64,000 nt of DNA from Bacillus salacetis (GCF_003581585.1 NZ_QXIR01000003.1:62001-126000), one strand, 5' to 3'. Positions 1 through 9,416 are shown, counted from the first letter of the stretch. A program made the numbers and translations. Notes: generated by a model from the sequence alone, not told the origin.

Positions 1-1265
1 ACATAACCGGCTTCCTTTTTCTCATCCTCATTTATGAATATCCTGCCTCTATCAATCGGCAGCTGCTCAAAGTTTTCATAATGAAAGATGCTGCCTTTCC
101 ACCCAATATCACCAGTCAAACCAAGCCTTTCAGCATAGAGGTCAAGTGTCTTATCATCCTTCTCTATCAAACTTTTGGCGATATCAGCAAATGTCCTGTT
201 GCAGCTGACTGCAAAACTTTCATTGATATTAATAGTGCCGTGAGGATTTGGAGCAGGCTTTCCATATATCGTTTCATCACAGTTGAAGACCACATTTTCA
301 TCGATTAGATTTAAATCAATCGCCGCAGAAGCAACGACTGTTTTAAAAACAGAACCTGGAACAAGCTGGGTCGTCATTAAATTCTTCGCTCCATCGTCTG
401 AGAAAGGTTCACCTTTCTGGACCACAGGCCTGGAAACGCTCGCTAATACATCGCCGCTTTCAACATCCAACAGGACCGCACCGCCCCTTTTTATATTGTG
501 TTTGTCCACCAGTTCTTCCATCTTCAATTGAAGCCCCGAATCTATCGTTGTTTGAATATCAAGTGGATAAAAAGGGTTGGCTGCAGCAAGATATTTCACA
601 TCAACCCCGAACAGCGGCCCTCCTCTTGCATCAACATGATAAATCAGCTTCGATTCCTGCTCTGCTATCATCCACTCATCGAAAGATTTTTCCAGTCCGG
701 ATATCCCTATCTTTTGCGTAGCTCCTTTAACTCTATCCGGATACCTTTCATGAAACCTTTCTTCATTTTCCCCTGTCAATCCTATCAATTGCTGGGCTGC
801 GACTGTGTCTTTAGGATATTTCCTCTTTAATGCAAACACCCCTTTAAGCTCCAGCCTGTTTATTTCATTCATTTGGTTTTCATTCAGTATGTAAGGAGTC
901 TTGCCTCCGTAGACGAATGGCTCTTTTGCCTCTTCTATTTCTCCCAGGAGCCGGTTCTCGTTTATTTGAAGGATGTCTGCTACCTTCGCGGCATCCCAGT
1001 CGATCCTTGCTAGAAACGGAAACAGCACCAGGACATTTTTGGATTCATAATTTATTGATTCACCCTTCCTGTCAAGGAATGAACCTCTGCCTTCATCTAT
1101 GATCAATTGCTGAGTCCTTTGTTTGACACTGTTTTCAATCAAGTTGACTTTATGCTCTGAAAACGCCTCTGCTTCCATTAACTGAATCTGGACCAGTCTT
1201 GTAAGAAGACCAATCATTATGACCAGCACAACACCACTGAAAAAGTATATTCGTTTTTTTCTCAT
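1..1265 (-). CDS. pbpI: Peptidoglycan D,D-transpeptidase, class B PBP (PbpI-like), C-terminus cut by window edge
   Basis: This is the N-terminal 421 codons of a class B penicillin-binding protein; the 3' end lies beyond the left edge. Translation from ATG at 1263-1265 gives a short basic N-terminus and one membrane anchor (about residues 7-25). An N-terminal dimerisation region follows, then the start of the transpeptidase domain. The active-site SxxK tetrad reads SVFK (about residues 305-308) within LVPGSVFKTV, and the SxN motif reads SCN (about 354-356). The KTG box would be off-window. Class B PBPs cross-link peptidoglycan outside the membrane. Its place next to greA matches B. subtilis pbpI (yrrR). 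A terminator after greA suggests its own promoter. The family is certain; the exact orthologue rests on synteny. Confidence 0.88.
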   Translation of the reverse strand, partial: MRKKRIYFFSGVVLVIMIGLLTRLVQIQLMEAEAFSEHKVNLIENSVKQRTQQLIIDEGRGSFLDRKGESINYESKNVLVLFPFLARIDWDAAKVADILQINENRLLGEIEEAKEPFVYGGKTPYILNENQMNEINRLELKGVFALKRKYPKDTVAAQQLIGLTGENEERFHERYPDRVKGATQKIGISGLEKSFDEWMIAEQESKLIYHVDARGGPLFGVDVKYLAAANPFYPLDIQTTIDSGLQLKMEELVDKHNIKRGGAVLLDVESGDVLASVSRPVVQKGEPFSDDGAKNLMTTQLVPGSVFKTVVASAAIDLNLIDENVVFNCDETIYGKPAPNPHGTININESFAVSCNRTFADIAKSLIEKDDKTLDLYAERLGLTGDIGWKGSIFHYENFEQLPIDRGRIFINEDEKKEAGY

Positions 1266-1432
1266 CTAGAACACCTCGTCAATCAGTGTTGACTTTTTGG
1301 CCGGAAACATACTCTTTTCCGGCGGCCCTTTTTAAAACTTGCCTGCAGAAACCCTTGCGCTTTGTAAAAATCTAAAAAATGAGCTGCCCTCTTAGAAAAA
1401 AGCTGATACGAAGAGGAAACTCTCATTTCTAT

Positions 1433-1466
1433 AAAAAAGTGATGGAAGCAAGCTGCTTCCATCACT
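1433..1466 (-). terminator. Rho-independent terminator after greA
   Basis: A 13 bp perfect inverted repeat (1438-1450 with 1454-1466, 3 nt loop) is followed on the minus strand by a T run (A run at 1433-1438 on plus). It lies 12 nt past the greA stop and separates greA from pbpI. Confidence 0.9.
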
Positions 1467-1477
1467 TCATATCCCGA

Positions 1478-1954
1478 TTATTTCACTGCTGTAATCTTTA
1501 CACTCATTTCTCCGCCTGGTGTTTGAATCGTTACCTGACTGCCGACTTTGTGTCCAAGAAGGCTCTTGGCAATCGGGGAATCATTTGAAATTTTTCCTTC
1601 GAACGGATCTGCTTCTGCGCTTCCGACAATTGTATAGGTTTCTTCCTCACCGTCAGGAAGTTCGATGAAGCTTACAGATTTTCCAAGTGTGACAGTATCC
1701 GAATTCATTTCATCTTCCTGGATGATTTTAGCATTCCGGATCATATTTTCAAGTGTGGAAATCCTTCCTTCCACGAACGCCTGCTCATCTTTGGCAGCGT
1801 CATACTCGGAGTTTTCTGACAGGTCACCGAAACTGCGGGCTATCTTGATTCTTTCCACCACTTCTTTACGCTTGACTGACTTTAACTGTTCAAGCTCTTT
1901 TTCTAACTTCTCTTTACCTTCTTGAGTCATTGGGTATACTTTTTCTGTTGCCAA
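1478..1954 (-). CDS. greA: Transcription elongation factor GreA
   Basis: GreA enters the RNA polymerase secondary channel and stimulates cleavage of backtracked RNA. The 158 aa length is normal. Residues 1-75 form the antiparallel coiled coil. Its tip carries the acidic motif [13 protein letters not shown] (about 43-55), including the Asp and Glu that position the catalytic Mg2+. The C-terminal FKBP-like domain ends at VKITAVK. The ATG is preceded by AAGGAGTGAAGT, a strong Shine-Dalgarno. It lies downstream of udk, as in B. subtilis, but a hairpin between them suggests at least partly separate transcription. Confidence 0.97.
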   Translation of the reverse strand: MATEKVYPMTQEGKEKLEKELEQLKSVKRKEVVERIKIARSFGDLSENSEYDAAKDEQAFVEGRISTLENMIRNAKIIQEDEMNSDTVTLGKSVSFIELPDGEEETYTIVGSAEADPFEGKISNDSPIAKSLLGHKVGSQVTIQTPGGEMSVKITAVK

Positions 1955-2041
1955 AATACTTCACTCCTTAAAAAGTAGTAAGAACCTCCTACAGTCCTTT
2001 ATGTACATAGACGTGCGTCTTGTGCGCTGAAATTCCTCAAA

Positions 2042-2101
2042 AGATTTTAATTTTAGGGAATGGACACCAGTGGGTTTTACCCTCATCGTCCATTCCCTAA
2101 A
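2042..2101 (-). terminator. Rho-independent terminator after udk
   Basis: Arms 2052-2065 and 2088-2101 pair perfectly over 14 bp, with a smaller complementary pair (GGGTaaaACCC type) inside the loop. A/T-rich sequence follows on the minus strand. It lies between the udk stop and greA. Confidence 0.75.
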
Positions 2102-2170
2102 CAAGGATTTCCGCTCGTAATTGGTTCCTTTGGGAAAAAAATACTGTATGTTTTTATCTATGCTATCGTA

Positions 2171-2806
2171 TTACAAAAATGATTTTTGTTCAAGAATTGT
2201 TTGAATTTTTGTTACCATTAGGTCGATGGCGACATGATTATGCCCGCCTTCAGGAATGATGACATCCGCATATCGCTTTGTCGGCTCGATAAATTGATTA
2301 TGCATCGGACGTACAACGTTGATATATTGCTCAATGACAGAATCGATGGAGCGCCCGCGTTCCTTTATGTCTCTCAGCATTCGGCGGATAATCCGCAAAT
2401 CGGCATCTGTATCTACATAAAGCTTAATATCCATTAAGTTACGCAATCTTTCATCTTCTAATACCAATATTCCCTCTAAAATAATCACGTCCTTAGGTTC
2501 TACCAGAAGGGTTTCCTCTGAACGTGTATGCATTTTATAGTCATAGACTGGTTTTTCGATACTTTCATGCTTCAATAGTTTCATTAAATGTTCAATCAGG
2601 AGATCATTGTCGAACGCCAATGGGTGGTCATAATTTGTCTTCAATCTTTCCTCAAAAGGCAGATGGCTTTGATCTTTGTAATAATAGTCCTGTTCGATCA
2701 TCAAGATGGAATGTTCTTGAAAAGATTCATATATGGAGCGGGTGACACTTGTCTTTCCCGACCCCGATCCTCCGGTTACACCGATTACAATTGGCTTGGG
2801 ACTCAT
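2171..2806 (-). CDS. udk: Uridine kinase
   Basis: It phosphorylates uridine and cytidine to UMP and CMP in pyrimidine salvage (cytoplasmic). The protein is 211 aa, the usual size. The P-loop [12 protein letters not shown] is at residues 9-20. The EQDYYYKDQ segment (about 38-46) and the conserved [11 protein letters not shown] stretch are typical of the uridine kinase family in the PRK/UCK superfamily. The ATG start has an AAAGGAGTTTCACT ribosome-binding site. It lies between trmR and greA. In B. subtilis the two U32-peptidase genes yrrN and yrrO lie between the trmR orthologue and udk; here only 79-80 bp separate them. Confidence 0.96.
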   Translation of the reverse strand: MSPKPIVIGVTGGSGSGKTSVTRSIYESFQEHSILMIEQDYYYKDQSHLPFEERLKTNYDHPLAFDNDLLIEHLMKLLKHESIEKPVYDYKMHTRSEETLLVEPKDVIILEGILVLEDERLRNLMDIKLYVDTDADLRIIRRMLRDIKERGRSIDSVIEQYINVVRPMHNQFIEPTKRYADVIIPEGGHNHVAIDLMVTKIQTILEQKSFL

Positions 2807-2885
2807 TTAATAGTGAAACTCCTTTCATATATCATGCTGCAGACTCAATTATTGCTTAAGTCTCATGTCGTTTTTATTCAGGGTG

Positions 2886-3530
2886 CTATTTCTTTCTGCT
2901 GACAGCGATACCGTCACCAACCGGGATGATCACTGTTTGATATTCAGGGTGATTCATCAGCCAATCGTTGTAATTCTTAAGCTTTTTCACCATTTGACGG
3001 ATTCGTTTATTCTCTACTTCTTCCTCTGCAACCATTCCTTTGAACAGAACATTATCAGAGTAGATGACCCCTTCATCTGTCAGGAAAGGAGTATAAAGAT
3101 CAAAGAACTTCTGATATTGGCCTTTTGCTGCATCAATGAAGATTGCATCAAAAGGTCCTTTCCCTTCAACCTCGTGTACTTTTTCCAGCGCATCGCCAAA
3201 GATGATGTCAAGCTGGTCCTTTTGAGGCGAGCGCCCTGTAAAGTCAATAGCTTGTTTATAGCGTGCTTCGTCCCTTTCCAATGTCACTATTTCAACACCT
3301 GGAAGGGCTTCTGCCATTCTCAGTCCGGAATATCCGATTGCTGTACCGATTTCCAGGATCCTTCCCGGCTTTTGAATCCTCAGCAGCTGCAGAAGGGTCT
3401 CAATGCCTGCAAGTTCCATGATCGGCACGTTCTCTCTTTGAGCGAATTCTTCCATCTCAGTCAAAAGATCGTTCCGGTCTCCTATCAATGATTCAATATA
3501 AACATTTACTGCACTATCCAAGGCATTCAC
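2886..3530 (-). CDS. trmR: tRNA 5-hydroxyuridine methyltransferase TrmR (YrrM), O-methyltransferase family 3
   Basis: This is a class I SAM-dependent O-methyltransferase. Motif I reads ILEIGTAIGYSG, the conserved FIDAAKGQY segment follows motif post-III, and the C-terminus VIIPVGDGIAVSRKK is typical. In B. subtilis YrrM (TrmR) methylates 5-hydroxyuridine-34 of tRNA to 5-methoxyuridine. I chose the GTG at 3528-3530 (214 aa) because homologues begin just before YIESLI. An in-frame TTG at 3521 is possible. The longer frame to a TTG at 3587 has no ribosome-binding site and runs toward a repeat. The B. subtilis partners YrrN/YrrO, which help make 5-hydroxyuridine, are missing from this locus. Confidence 0.88.
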   Translation of the reverse strand: MNALDSAVNVYIESLIGDRNDLLTEMEEFAQRENVPIMELAGIETLLQLLRIQKPGRILEIGTAIGYSGLRMAEALPGVEIVTLERDEARYKQAIDFTGRSPQKDQLDIIFGDALEKVHEVEGKGPFDAIFIDAAKGQYQKFFDLYTPFLTDEGVIYSDNVLFKGMVAEEEVENKRIRQMVKKLKNYNDWLMNHPEYQTVIIPVGDGIAVSRKK

Positions 3531-3596
3531 TCGCTTTCCGGTTTCTTCAGGCAATCTAATAGGAGAATAACTGCTTCCTATCAGCAAATTATTGTT

Positions 3597-3740
3597 GTCT
3601 ATTTCCGTATAATTGCTGCTTTAGGGGTACTGGAAGCTTTCTCTCGACAGGGGTGCATCCCTTTTGCCTGCAAACAAAGGACTAACTGAAGATTGTCATC
3701 AATAGTATCGAAATAGCAGCAGCGTTCTACGAAAAAAGCC
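3597..3740. repeat. Diverged relative of the ~190 bp MITE-like element
   Basis: The left end (CTATTTCCGTATAATTGCTG) and the right end (AATAGCAGCAGCGTTCTACG then AAAAAAGCC) resemble the two ends of the five clearer elements in this window. The middle differs and is shorter. It lies immediately upstream of trmR. Old age or a sister subfamily would explain the divergence; chance is not excluded. Confidence 0.45.
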
Positions 3741-3754
3741 GTATTAAAAGCCTA

Positions 3755-3785
3755 CATAAAAGTAGAAAGCCCGCAAGCTTTCTAC
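3755..3785 (-). terminator. Second hairpin downstream of mltG
   Basis: A 9 bp perfect stem (3762-3770 with 3777-3785, 6 nt loop) is followed on minus by CTTTTATG. Together with the hairpin at 3845-3878 it isolates trmR from mltG transcription. Confidence 0.65.
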
Positions 3786-3844
3786 CTGAAATATATAGTC
3801 ATTCATTTACATGTATCTAAAAAAACACTTGTATTATTTTAGCA

Positions 3845-3878
3845 CATAAGAAAGAGGAAAGCTAATAAACTTTCCTCT
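3845..3878 (-). terminator. Terminator after mltG
   Basis: A 9 bp stem (3853-3861 with 3870-3878) just past the mltG stop is followed by TTTCTTATG on the minus strand. Confidence 0.7.
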
Positions 3879-3884
3879 ATGGTT

Positions 3885-5021
3885 CTATTGTTCCGAAGTG
3901 ATATATTTAGCCTTCTTCTCATTATGTTCATCAAGTGTTTCTGAATAATATACCGTACCTTCTTTTGAAGCAAGGAAATATAAATATTCCGTGTTGTCAG
4001 GGTTGAGTACGGCTTCAATTGATGAAATTCCCGCATTTGCAATCGGCCCAGGCGGAAGTCCCCGGTTCTGATAGGTATTATAAGGCGAGTCTACCTCCAA
4101 GTCATCATACACGGTTCTGGACTTATGCTCTCCTAACGCATAAAGCACGGTCGGGTCAGTCTGCAGCGGCATTTCCTTTTCCAGCCGGTTATAGAATACA
4201 CTGGATATTTTGCCTCTGTCCGCCTTTTCTGTTGCTTCCTCTTCGACCAATGAAGAGAATGTCATCAGTTCATGAATAGAGAAATCCTGTTCCACTCTGG
4301 AAGTTTCATACTGTGTCAGGACATCCTGGGTTTGTGAAACCATCTTTTCAATGATAGTGTTCAATGAAGGTTCTTCTTCATAAAATGGGTATGTTGAAGG
4401 ATACAAATATCCTTCCAAGGGATGTTTGACGCCATCTGCCATGATATCCTCTTTGACAAGGAGATCAGGGAACTTTTCAATCAGCCCTTTGATAAATTTC
4501 TCGTCATCTAATTTCTTGATGATTTCATCCGTTTTGTAAGGTGTCTTCTCCGCAATCTTCTCTGCAATCTGATCTAATTGAAGTCCTTCGGGAACTGTGA
4601 TTTTGAATTCAGCTTTCATCATTACTTTTCCGGTCTTTAAGCTTGTGATGATTTCATCCAGGGTCATGGCTGGTGTTAGATCATAGTTGCCTGCTTGAAA
4701 TCCTGATTCGTTATTAAACTTGACATAATATTTGAAAACATGGGCATTCTTCACAATGCCGTTTTCTTCTAAGATATTTCCGATTGAGGTCACACCAGAG
4801 CCGATCGGGATTTCCACTTTAACAGCCTTATTATTATCTTCGTCGACAGGCTGAAGTGCCGATTTAACGTACAGATATCCGCCGATCGCTGTACCTCCGA
4901 CAATGATTAACAGTGCAAGCACAATGATCCCGACAATTTTTCTGATGACCTTCGCTTCTTCTTTTCGCTCTATTAATTTTGATAAGAGAATTTCTTTTTT
5001 GGATTTCTTTTCTTCACTCAT
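3885..5021 (-). CDS. mltG: Endolytic peptidoglycan transglycosylase MltG (YrrL, YceG-like)
   Basis: This membrane-anchored lytic transglycosylase cleaves nascent glycan strands and is thought to set strand length. The 378 aa protein has a charged cytoplasmic N-terminus, one transmembrane segment (about residues 29-51), a LysM-like region (VEIPIGSGVTSIGNILEENG) and the YceG catalytic domain. The segment SSLVEEEATEKADRGKISSV holds the conserved catalytic Glu, and the LPPGPIANAG motif follows. The ATG is preceded by GGGGGATATATAGA. A sigma-A-type promoter lies about 60 bp upstream (5081-5108), so mltG appears monocistronic. Confidence 0.93.
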   Translation of the reverse strand: MSEEKKSKKEILLSKLIERKEEAKVIRKIVGIIVLALLIIVGGTAIGGYLYVKSALQPVDEDNNKAVKVEIPIGSGVTSIGNILEENGIVKNAHVFKYYVKFNNESGFQAGNYDLTPAMTLDEIITSLKTGKVMMKAEFKITVPEGLQLDQIAEKIAEKTPYKTDEIIKKLDDEKFIKGLIEKFPDLLVKEDIMADGVKHPLEGYLYPSTYPFYEEEPSLNTIIEKMVSQTQDVLTQYETSRVEQDFSIHELMTFSSLVEEEATEKADRGKISSVFYNRLEKEMPLQTDPTVLYALGEHKSRTVYDDLEVDSPYNTYQNRGLPPGPIANAGISSIEAVLNPDNTEYLYFLASKEGTVYYSETLDEHNEKKAKYITSEQ

Positions 5022-5080
5022 TCTATATATCCCCCTCTTGAGAAAAAACGGGGTTCCCCCTTAAATTTCGACATGCATCT

Positions 5081-5108
5081 TTTATATTATACTATATTTC
5101 TCTGTCAA
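5081..5108 (-). promoter_or_regulatory. Sigma-A promoter of mltG
   Basis: On minus, TTGACA (5103-5108), a 16 bp spacer and TATAAA (5081-5086). The TTG of the -35 box is also the end of the T tract of the terminator at 5106-5164, so the two signals are fused. Confidence 0.7.
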
Positions 5109-5164
5109 AAAAAGAGGACTTTCTGCAAAAAAGGAATCTTCTTTCCATTTGCAGGAAGTCCTCT
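5106..5164 (-). terminator. Long-stem terminator upstream of mltG
   Basis: GAGGACTTcCTGCAAA pairs with TTTGCAGaAAGTCCTC around a ~20 nt loop, followed by seven T on minus. It is the second terminator downstream of yrzB; the first is at 5446-5482. The repeat array 5205-5395 lies between them. Confidence 0.85.
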
Positions 5165-5204
5165 ATCCTATCAGCCCCTGATTGACTGTAACTTAGACCA
5201 TTCC

Positions 5205-5395
5205 TGCTTTTTCATACATGACCTGCGGGACTAACTGCAATTCATGTACCAATCACTACAGCCAGGCTATGACTCATGTATCAATCACTGTTTTTTCATA
5301 CATAATCTCCGGCAATGGCCTCTTCTCATGTACTAACCACCGTCATTTTCATACATGATCTATGGGACTGTCTGTAATTCATGTACCAGTCACCA
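5205..5395. repeat. Degenerate tandem array, ~52-53 bp period, with TCATGTA motifs
   Basis: TCATGTA occurs at 5242, 5274, 5326 and 5379 (spacing 32, 52, 53), and TCATACAT at 5212, about 5297 and about 5349. One unit is shortened by about 20 bp. Most units end with an AATCAC or AGTCACC-like block. No ORF or RNA gene is visible here. The array is bounded on both sides by terminators. Confidence 0.75.
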
Positions 5396-5445
5396 CTATA
5401 AATATGCCTGCGGTGCAGCGGCTTGGTATCAGGTGCTGATTGCCA

Positions 5446-5482
5446 AAAATCAAAAAGGACGGAACCATGAATGGTTCCGTCC
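5446..5482 (-). terminator. Terminator of the alaS-ireB-ruvX-yrzB operon
   Basis: An 11 bp perfect stem (5458-5468 with 5472-5482) begins 16 bp after the yrzB stop and is followed on minus by TTTTTGATTTTTGG. Confidence 0.92.
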
Positions 5483-5498
5483 CCGGCGGTACATATTC

Positions 5499-5783
5499 TT
5501 ATTCTTCTTCCTCATCAAGGAAGGTTTCAAGCATTTCTTCAATCATGTCCCATTCTTCTTCGGTTTCGATCGGCTTCAATTCGCCTTCTTCGCCTTCGTC
5601 TCCAGGAACGAATGCAGAGGCATGGATTTCGATTTCTTCTTCTCCATTTTCATCTGCTCCTACTGGATAGTAAAGTACATATGATTTGTTGAACTGATCC
5701 GATTCAAAAGTGAAAAGAACTTCACAAAGCTGTTCGCTTCCTTCTTCATCGATAATTGTGATTTGCTTTTCGCCGTGTTCCAT
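5499..5783 (-). CDS. yrzB: DUF1292 family small acidic protein (YrzB)
   Basis: This 94 aa, very acidic protein ends in a Glu-rich tail (DEEEE). It matches the DUF1292 family found next to ruvX in Bacillota; its function is unknown. The start [15 protein letters not shown] is taken at 5783 because AGAGGTG lies at the right distance before this ATG. An upstream in-frame extension overlaps the end of ruvX and lacks a ribosome-binding site. It is the last gene of the alaS operon, 13 bp after ruvX. Confidence 0.9.
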   Translation of the reverse strand: MEHGEKQITIIDEEGSEQLCEVLFTFESDQFNKSYVLYYPVGADENGEEEIEIHASAFVPGDEGEEGELKPIETEEEWDMIEEMLETFLDEEEE

Positions 5784-5796
5784 ATTTATACACCTC

Positions 5797-6213
5797 TTAT
5801 TTTTGGCTGTCCAAATATCCTTGGAGGATAAAAGCTGCAGCCATTTTATCAATTACTTTTTTCCGTTTCTTCCTGCTGACGTCCGCTTCCAGTAATATTC
5901 TTTCCGCAGCCATCGTGGTTAAACGTTCATCCCACAAAATAGTTGGAATACTCAGCTTGTCCTCCACCAGTTTAGCATACTTTTGTGATGCTTCTCCACG
6001 GGGACCCACTGTATTGTTCATATTTTTCGGGAAGCCGATAACCACTTTTTCGACCTCGTATTCTTTTATTAGTTCTTCCACCCTCTGCAGGCCGAATTGT
6101 GACTGGTCCTCATTGATGGAAATCGTTTCGATGCCCTGGGCGGTCCATCCCATGGCATCGCTCACTGCTACGCCGACTGTCTTCGAGCCGACGTCAAGTC
6201 CCATAACGCGCAT
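5797..6213 (-). CDS. ruvX: RuvX/YqgF family Holliday junction resolvase-like nuclease
   Basis: The 138 aa protein has an RNase H fold. It begins [19 protein letters not shown], with the first catalytic Asp at residue 7. It continues with [34 protein letters not shown] and a C-terminal [15 protein letters not shown] helix bearing the last acidic residue. Family members process 16S rRNA 5' ends (E. coli YqgF) and act as Holliday-junction nucleases in vitro; which applies here cannot be told from sequence. It lies 3 bp after ireB in the alaS operon. Confidence 0.93.
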   Translation of the reverse strand: MRVMGLDVGSKTVGVAVSDAMGWTAQGIETISINEDQSQFGLQRVEELIKEYEVEKVVIGFPKNMNNTVGPRGEASQKYAKLVEDKLSIPTILWDERLTTMAAERILLEADVSRKKRKKVIDKMAAAFILQGYLDSQK

Positions 6214-6216
6214 CCT

Positions 6217-6483
6217 TTACCCCTCTTTATGCTGTTTTAAATAAGATTTAACCAGCACTTCAATGATCTCATCCCGTTCTAAACGACGGATGATGTTACG
6301 TGCATCTTGATGTCTGGGAATGTACGCAGGATCACCGGATAGCAGATAACCTACAATTTGATTGATTGGATTGTATCCTTTTTCCTGTAAAGCATTGTGA
6401 ACCTGGAGCAGGACCTCGTTGACATCCTGTTCAAATGGTTCATCCGGAAAATTGAATCGCATTGTTTTATCAAATGAGCTCAT
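6217..6483 (-). CDS. ireB: IreB family regulatory phosphoprotein (DUF965, YrzL)
   Basis: This 88 aa protein begins [16 protein letters not shown], the classical IreB start. A Thr in the KTMRF segment is the phosphorylation target of the Ser/Thr kinase IreK in Enterococcus. The ATG at 6481-6483 is preferred over an upstream in-frame GTG because GAGAGGTG then fits as ribosome-binding site. The order alaS-ireB-ruvX-yrzB is conserved in Bacillota. The gene lies 80 bp after alaS with no clear terminator between. Confidence 0.92.
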   Translation of the reverse strand: MSSFDKTMRFNFPDEPFEQDVNEVLLQVHNALQEKGYNPINQIVGYLLSGDPAYIPRHQDARNIIRRLERDEIIEVLVKSYLKQHKEG

Positions 6484-6563
6484 CTTTCGCACCTCTCTTC
6501 AGGCTTGGTGTATTCTGTCAAACCTGTCTTATTACTTTCATTGTACACCACTTTAGTATCGAT

Positions 6564-9197
6564 TTAAACGGATTTAACCCAATCTTCTACAAACTTCAAG
6601 GCATCATCCAATTTTTCAGGGTTTTTAGCGCCTGCCTGAGCCATATCCGGGCGTCCTCCGCCCCCGCCGCCGCAAATACCGGCAACTTCTTTCACGAGCT
6701 TGCCTGCATGGTAGCCCTTATCAACAAGATCTTTCGTCACACCAGCCGTGATGCTGACCTTGTCATCCTGTGCACTCCCAAGAACCACCACCGCAGAGCC
6801 CAGTTTTTGCTTCAAGTCATCGACCATGTTTCTCAGATTATTCATATCGGCACCTGCAACTTTCGCAGAAAGAACCTTCACACCGTCGATTGTTTTCACC
6901 TGGTCAATCAGACTGCCCGCTTCAATATTCGACAGTTTGGTGGTCAAAGATTCATTCTCACGCTGAAGATCCTTCATCTCTGTAAGAAGACCGTCGATCC
7001 TGGTCACGATATCCTTAGGCTTGGACTTCACCTTCTCGGCAGCCTGCTTCAGCAGGGTGACTTGTTCATTCAGCATATTGTAAGCCCCTTCGCCAGTGAC
7101 TGCTTCGATCCTGCGTGTACCTGCGCCAATTCCGCTTTCAGACACAATTTTGAAAAGGCCGATTGCTGAAGTATTGCTGACATGGCATCCGCCGCATAAT
7201 TCAAGGCTGAAATCTCCGATAGAGACTACACGGACAGTATCTCCATATTTCTCTCCGAATAATGCCATCGCGCCCATTTCTTTTGCTTCTGCAAGCGATT
7301 TGTAATCTGTTCCCACTGCAATGCTGTTCCACACCTGCTTGTTGACTATTGCTTCGATCTTTTCAATTTCCTCCGGACTCACACTTCCAAAGTGAGAAAA
7401 GTCGAAACGCAGGCGGTCCGGTTCCACAAGTGATCCTGCCTGGTTGACATGGCCGCCGAGTACATCCTTCAATGCTTGATGCAGAAGGTGTGTCGCGGTA
7501 TGGTTCTTGACGACTTTACTCCGGGTTGTTTCATTGACAGATGCTTTTACTTCCTGCCCTTTTGAGAGCGTACCCTCTTCTACTACAGCACTGTGAAGGT
7601 TCTGGCCATTTGGAGCTTTCTTAACATCTTTGACTGCAACTTTCACTCCATCGGATAATAGAAGGCCTTTATCTCCGATTTGCCCTCCGCTTTCAGCATA
7701 AAATGGAGTTTTATTTAGAATGAATTGAATTTCATCGCCTTTTTCAGCTTTGTCTGTTAGCTCATTATTCAACACAATGACTTCAACTTTGGAGGTTGTT
7801 TGAAGTTTATCATAACCCACAAATTCGCTATCGACTTTGATATCTCCAAGAACGCCACCCTGAACCTGCATCGACCCAGTATCCTGGCGGGCAGAACGTG
7901 CACGTTCGCGCTGGAGTTCCATCTCTTGTTCAAAACCTGCCTGATCCAGCGTCATGCCTTCTTCTTCAGCATATTCTTCAGTCAATTCAACCGGGAAGCC
8001 GTAAGTATCATAAAGGCGGAACACGTCTTTTCCTGAGATCACAGTATTGCCTACTGCCTTTTCCTTCTGGATGACAGAAGAAAGGATTGAAAGCCCCTCA
8101 TTCAACGTTTCATGGAACCGTTCTTCTTCATTCTTGACGACCTTCTGGATAAATTCCGTTTTCTCTTTTACTTCCGGGTAGAAATCCACCATTATTTCTG
8201 CCACCACTGGAACCAGTTCATACATGAATGGACGGTTGATATTGATTTGTTTTGCAAACCTTACAGCACGGCGCAGCAGCCTTCTTAATACGTAGCCTCT
8301 TCCTTCATTTGATGGGAGCGCTCCGTCACCGACTGCAAATGAAACTGTCCTTATATGGTCAGCAATGACTTTGAAGGCCACGTCTTTTTGTTCATCTGAA
8401 CGATATTTTTCGCCTGATACTTTTTCAACAGCCCTCATGATCGGCATGAAAAGGTCGGTATCAAAGTTTGTCGGAACTCCCTGGGCAACACATGCCATTC
8501 TTTCAAGGCCCATTCCGGTATCAATATTTTTCTTTGGAAGCGGTGTGTAGGTGTTGTCAGGATTATGGTTGAACTCAGAGAACACAAGGTTCCATACTTC
8601 CAGGTAACGGTCATTTTCTCCGCCTGGATAAAGTTCGGGATCTTCCGGATTGTCTCCATATTCCAATCCGCGGTCATAGAAGATTTCGGTGTTAGGTCCA
8701 CTTGGGCCCTCTCCTATATCCCAGAAGTTCCCTTCGATGCGGATGATTCTTTCAGCAGGAATACCGATTTGGTCTCTCCAGATTTCGAATGCTTCTTCAT
8801 CTTCCGGATGGATCGTTACAGAAAGTTTTTCCGGATCAAAGCCTATCCACTTTTCATCTGTCAGGAATTCCCATGCCCACTCGATTGATTCCACTTTAAA
8901 GTAATCACCAATGGAGAAATTCCCAAGCATTTCAAAAAATGTATGATGGCGGGCTGTTTTCCCGACATTTTCAATATCATTGGTCCTGATTGATTTTTGC
9001 GCATTCACGATACGCGGGTTTTCAGGAATGACACGTCCGTCAAAGTATTTTTTCAGTGTGGCAACACCACTGTTGATCCACAGCAATGAAGGATCTTCAT
9101 GTGGGACAAGGGAAGCACTTGGTTCTACCCTGTGGCCTTTTTCTTTAAAAAACTCTAGAAATTTTCTTCTGATTTCTGCACCTGTTAGGGGTTTCAT
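6564..9197 (-). CDS. alaS: Alanyl-tRNA synthetase
   Basis: It charges tRNA-Ala and edits mischarged Ser/Gly. The 877 aa length is normal. The N-terminal class II catalytic core starts [17 protein letters not shown] and includes the [19 protein letters not shown] signature. The editing domain has the HTATHLLH zinc motif and a CGGCH pair, and the C-Ala (DHHA1) domain has the glycine run [15 protein letters not shown]. The ATG is preceded by GGAGGAAGAAG. Expression is controlled by an alanine T-box at 9425-9690, but a MITE-like element (9225-9416) separates the T-box terminator from the start codon. Confidence 0.98.
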   Translation of the reverse strand: MKPLTGAEIRRKFLEFFKEKGHRVEPSASLVPHEDPSLLWINSGVATLKKYFDGRVIPENPRIVNAQKSIRTNDIENVGKTARHHTFFEMLGNFSIGDYFKVESIEWAWEFLTDEKWIGFDPEKLSVTIHPEDEEAFEIWRDQIGIPAERIIRIEGNFWDIGEGPSGPNTEIFYDRGLEYGDNPEDPELYPGGENDRYLEVWNLVFSEFNHNPDNTYTPLPKKNIDTGMGLERMACVAQGVPTNFDTDLFMPIMRAVEKVSGEKYRSDEQKDVAFKVIADHIRTVSFAVGDGALPSNEGRGYVLRRLLRRAVRFAKQININRPFMYELVPVVAEIMVDFYPEVKEKTEFIQKVVKNEEERFHETLNEGLSILSSVIQKEKAVGNTVISGKDVFRLYDTYGFPVELTEEYAEEEGMTLDQAGFEQEMELQRERARSARQDTGSMQVQGGVLGDIKVDSEFVGYDKLQTTSKVEVIVLNNELTDKAEKGDEIQFILNKTPFYAESGGQIGDKGLLLSDGVKVAVKDVKKAPNGQNLHSAVVEEGTLSKGQEVKASVNETTRSKVVKNHTATHLLHQALKDVLGGHVNQAGSLVEPDRLRFDFSHFGSVSPEEIEKIEAIVNKQVWNSIAVGTDYKSLAEAKEMGAMALFGEKYGDTVRVVSIGDFSLELCGGCHVSNTSAIGLFKIVSESGIGAGTRRIEAVTGEGAYNMLNEQVTLLKQAAEKVKSKPKDIVTRIDGLLTEMKDLQRENESLTTKLSNIEAGSLIDQVKTIDGVKVLSAKVAGADMNNLRNMVDDLKQKLGSAVVVLGSAQDDKVSITAGVTKDLVDKGYHAGKLVKEVAGICGGGGGGRPDMAQAGAKNPEKLDDALKFVEDWVKSV

Positions 9198-9224
9198 TGA
9201 TCTTCTTCCTCCTTCATTTGTTAA

Positions 9225-9416
9225 GGCTCTTTTCGTAAACTTTGTTGCTATTCACTATAAATTTCAAATATAGTCCCGGTAAATCGCCGTAAAAAATCCC
9301 TGTGAGCAGGAAAGAAAAGAGCTGCTCATTCTTTTTCGATGGTAAAACCTTTAAATACAGCGGAAAAATCCGGCACCTGGATTTTTCAAAAGGCAACAAT
9401 ATATGCGAAAACAACC
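9225..9416 (-). mobile_element. MITE-like element copy A, in the alaS leader
   Basis: This 192 bp copy has imperfect terminal inverted repeats: GGCTCTTTTCGTAAACTTTG at the left end and, on the other strand, GGTTGTTTTCGCATATATTG at the right. It is flanked by a perfect 8 bp direct repeat TTTGTTAA (9217-9224 and 9417-9424), the footprint of transposition. It contains no ORF. On the alaS-coding strand it could form a hairpin from GAAAAATCC and GGATTTTTC and another from GAGCAG and CTGCTC. It must be transcribed in every read-through alaS mRNA. Confidence 0.9.
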
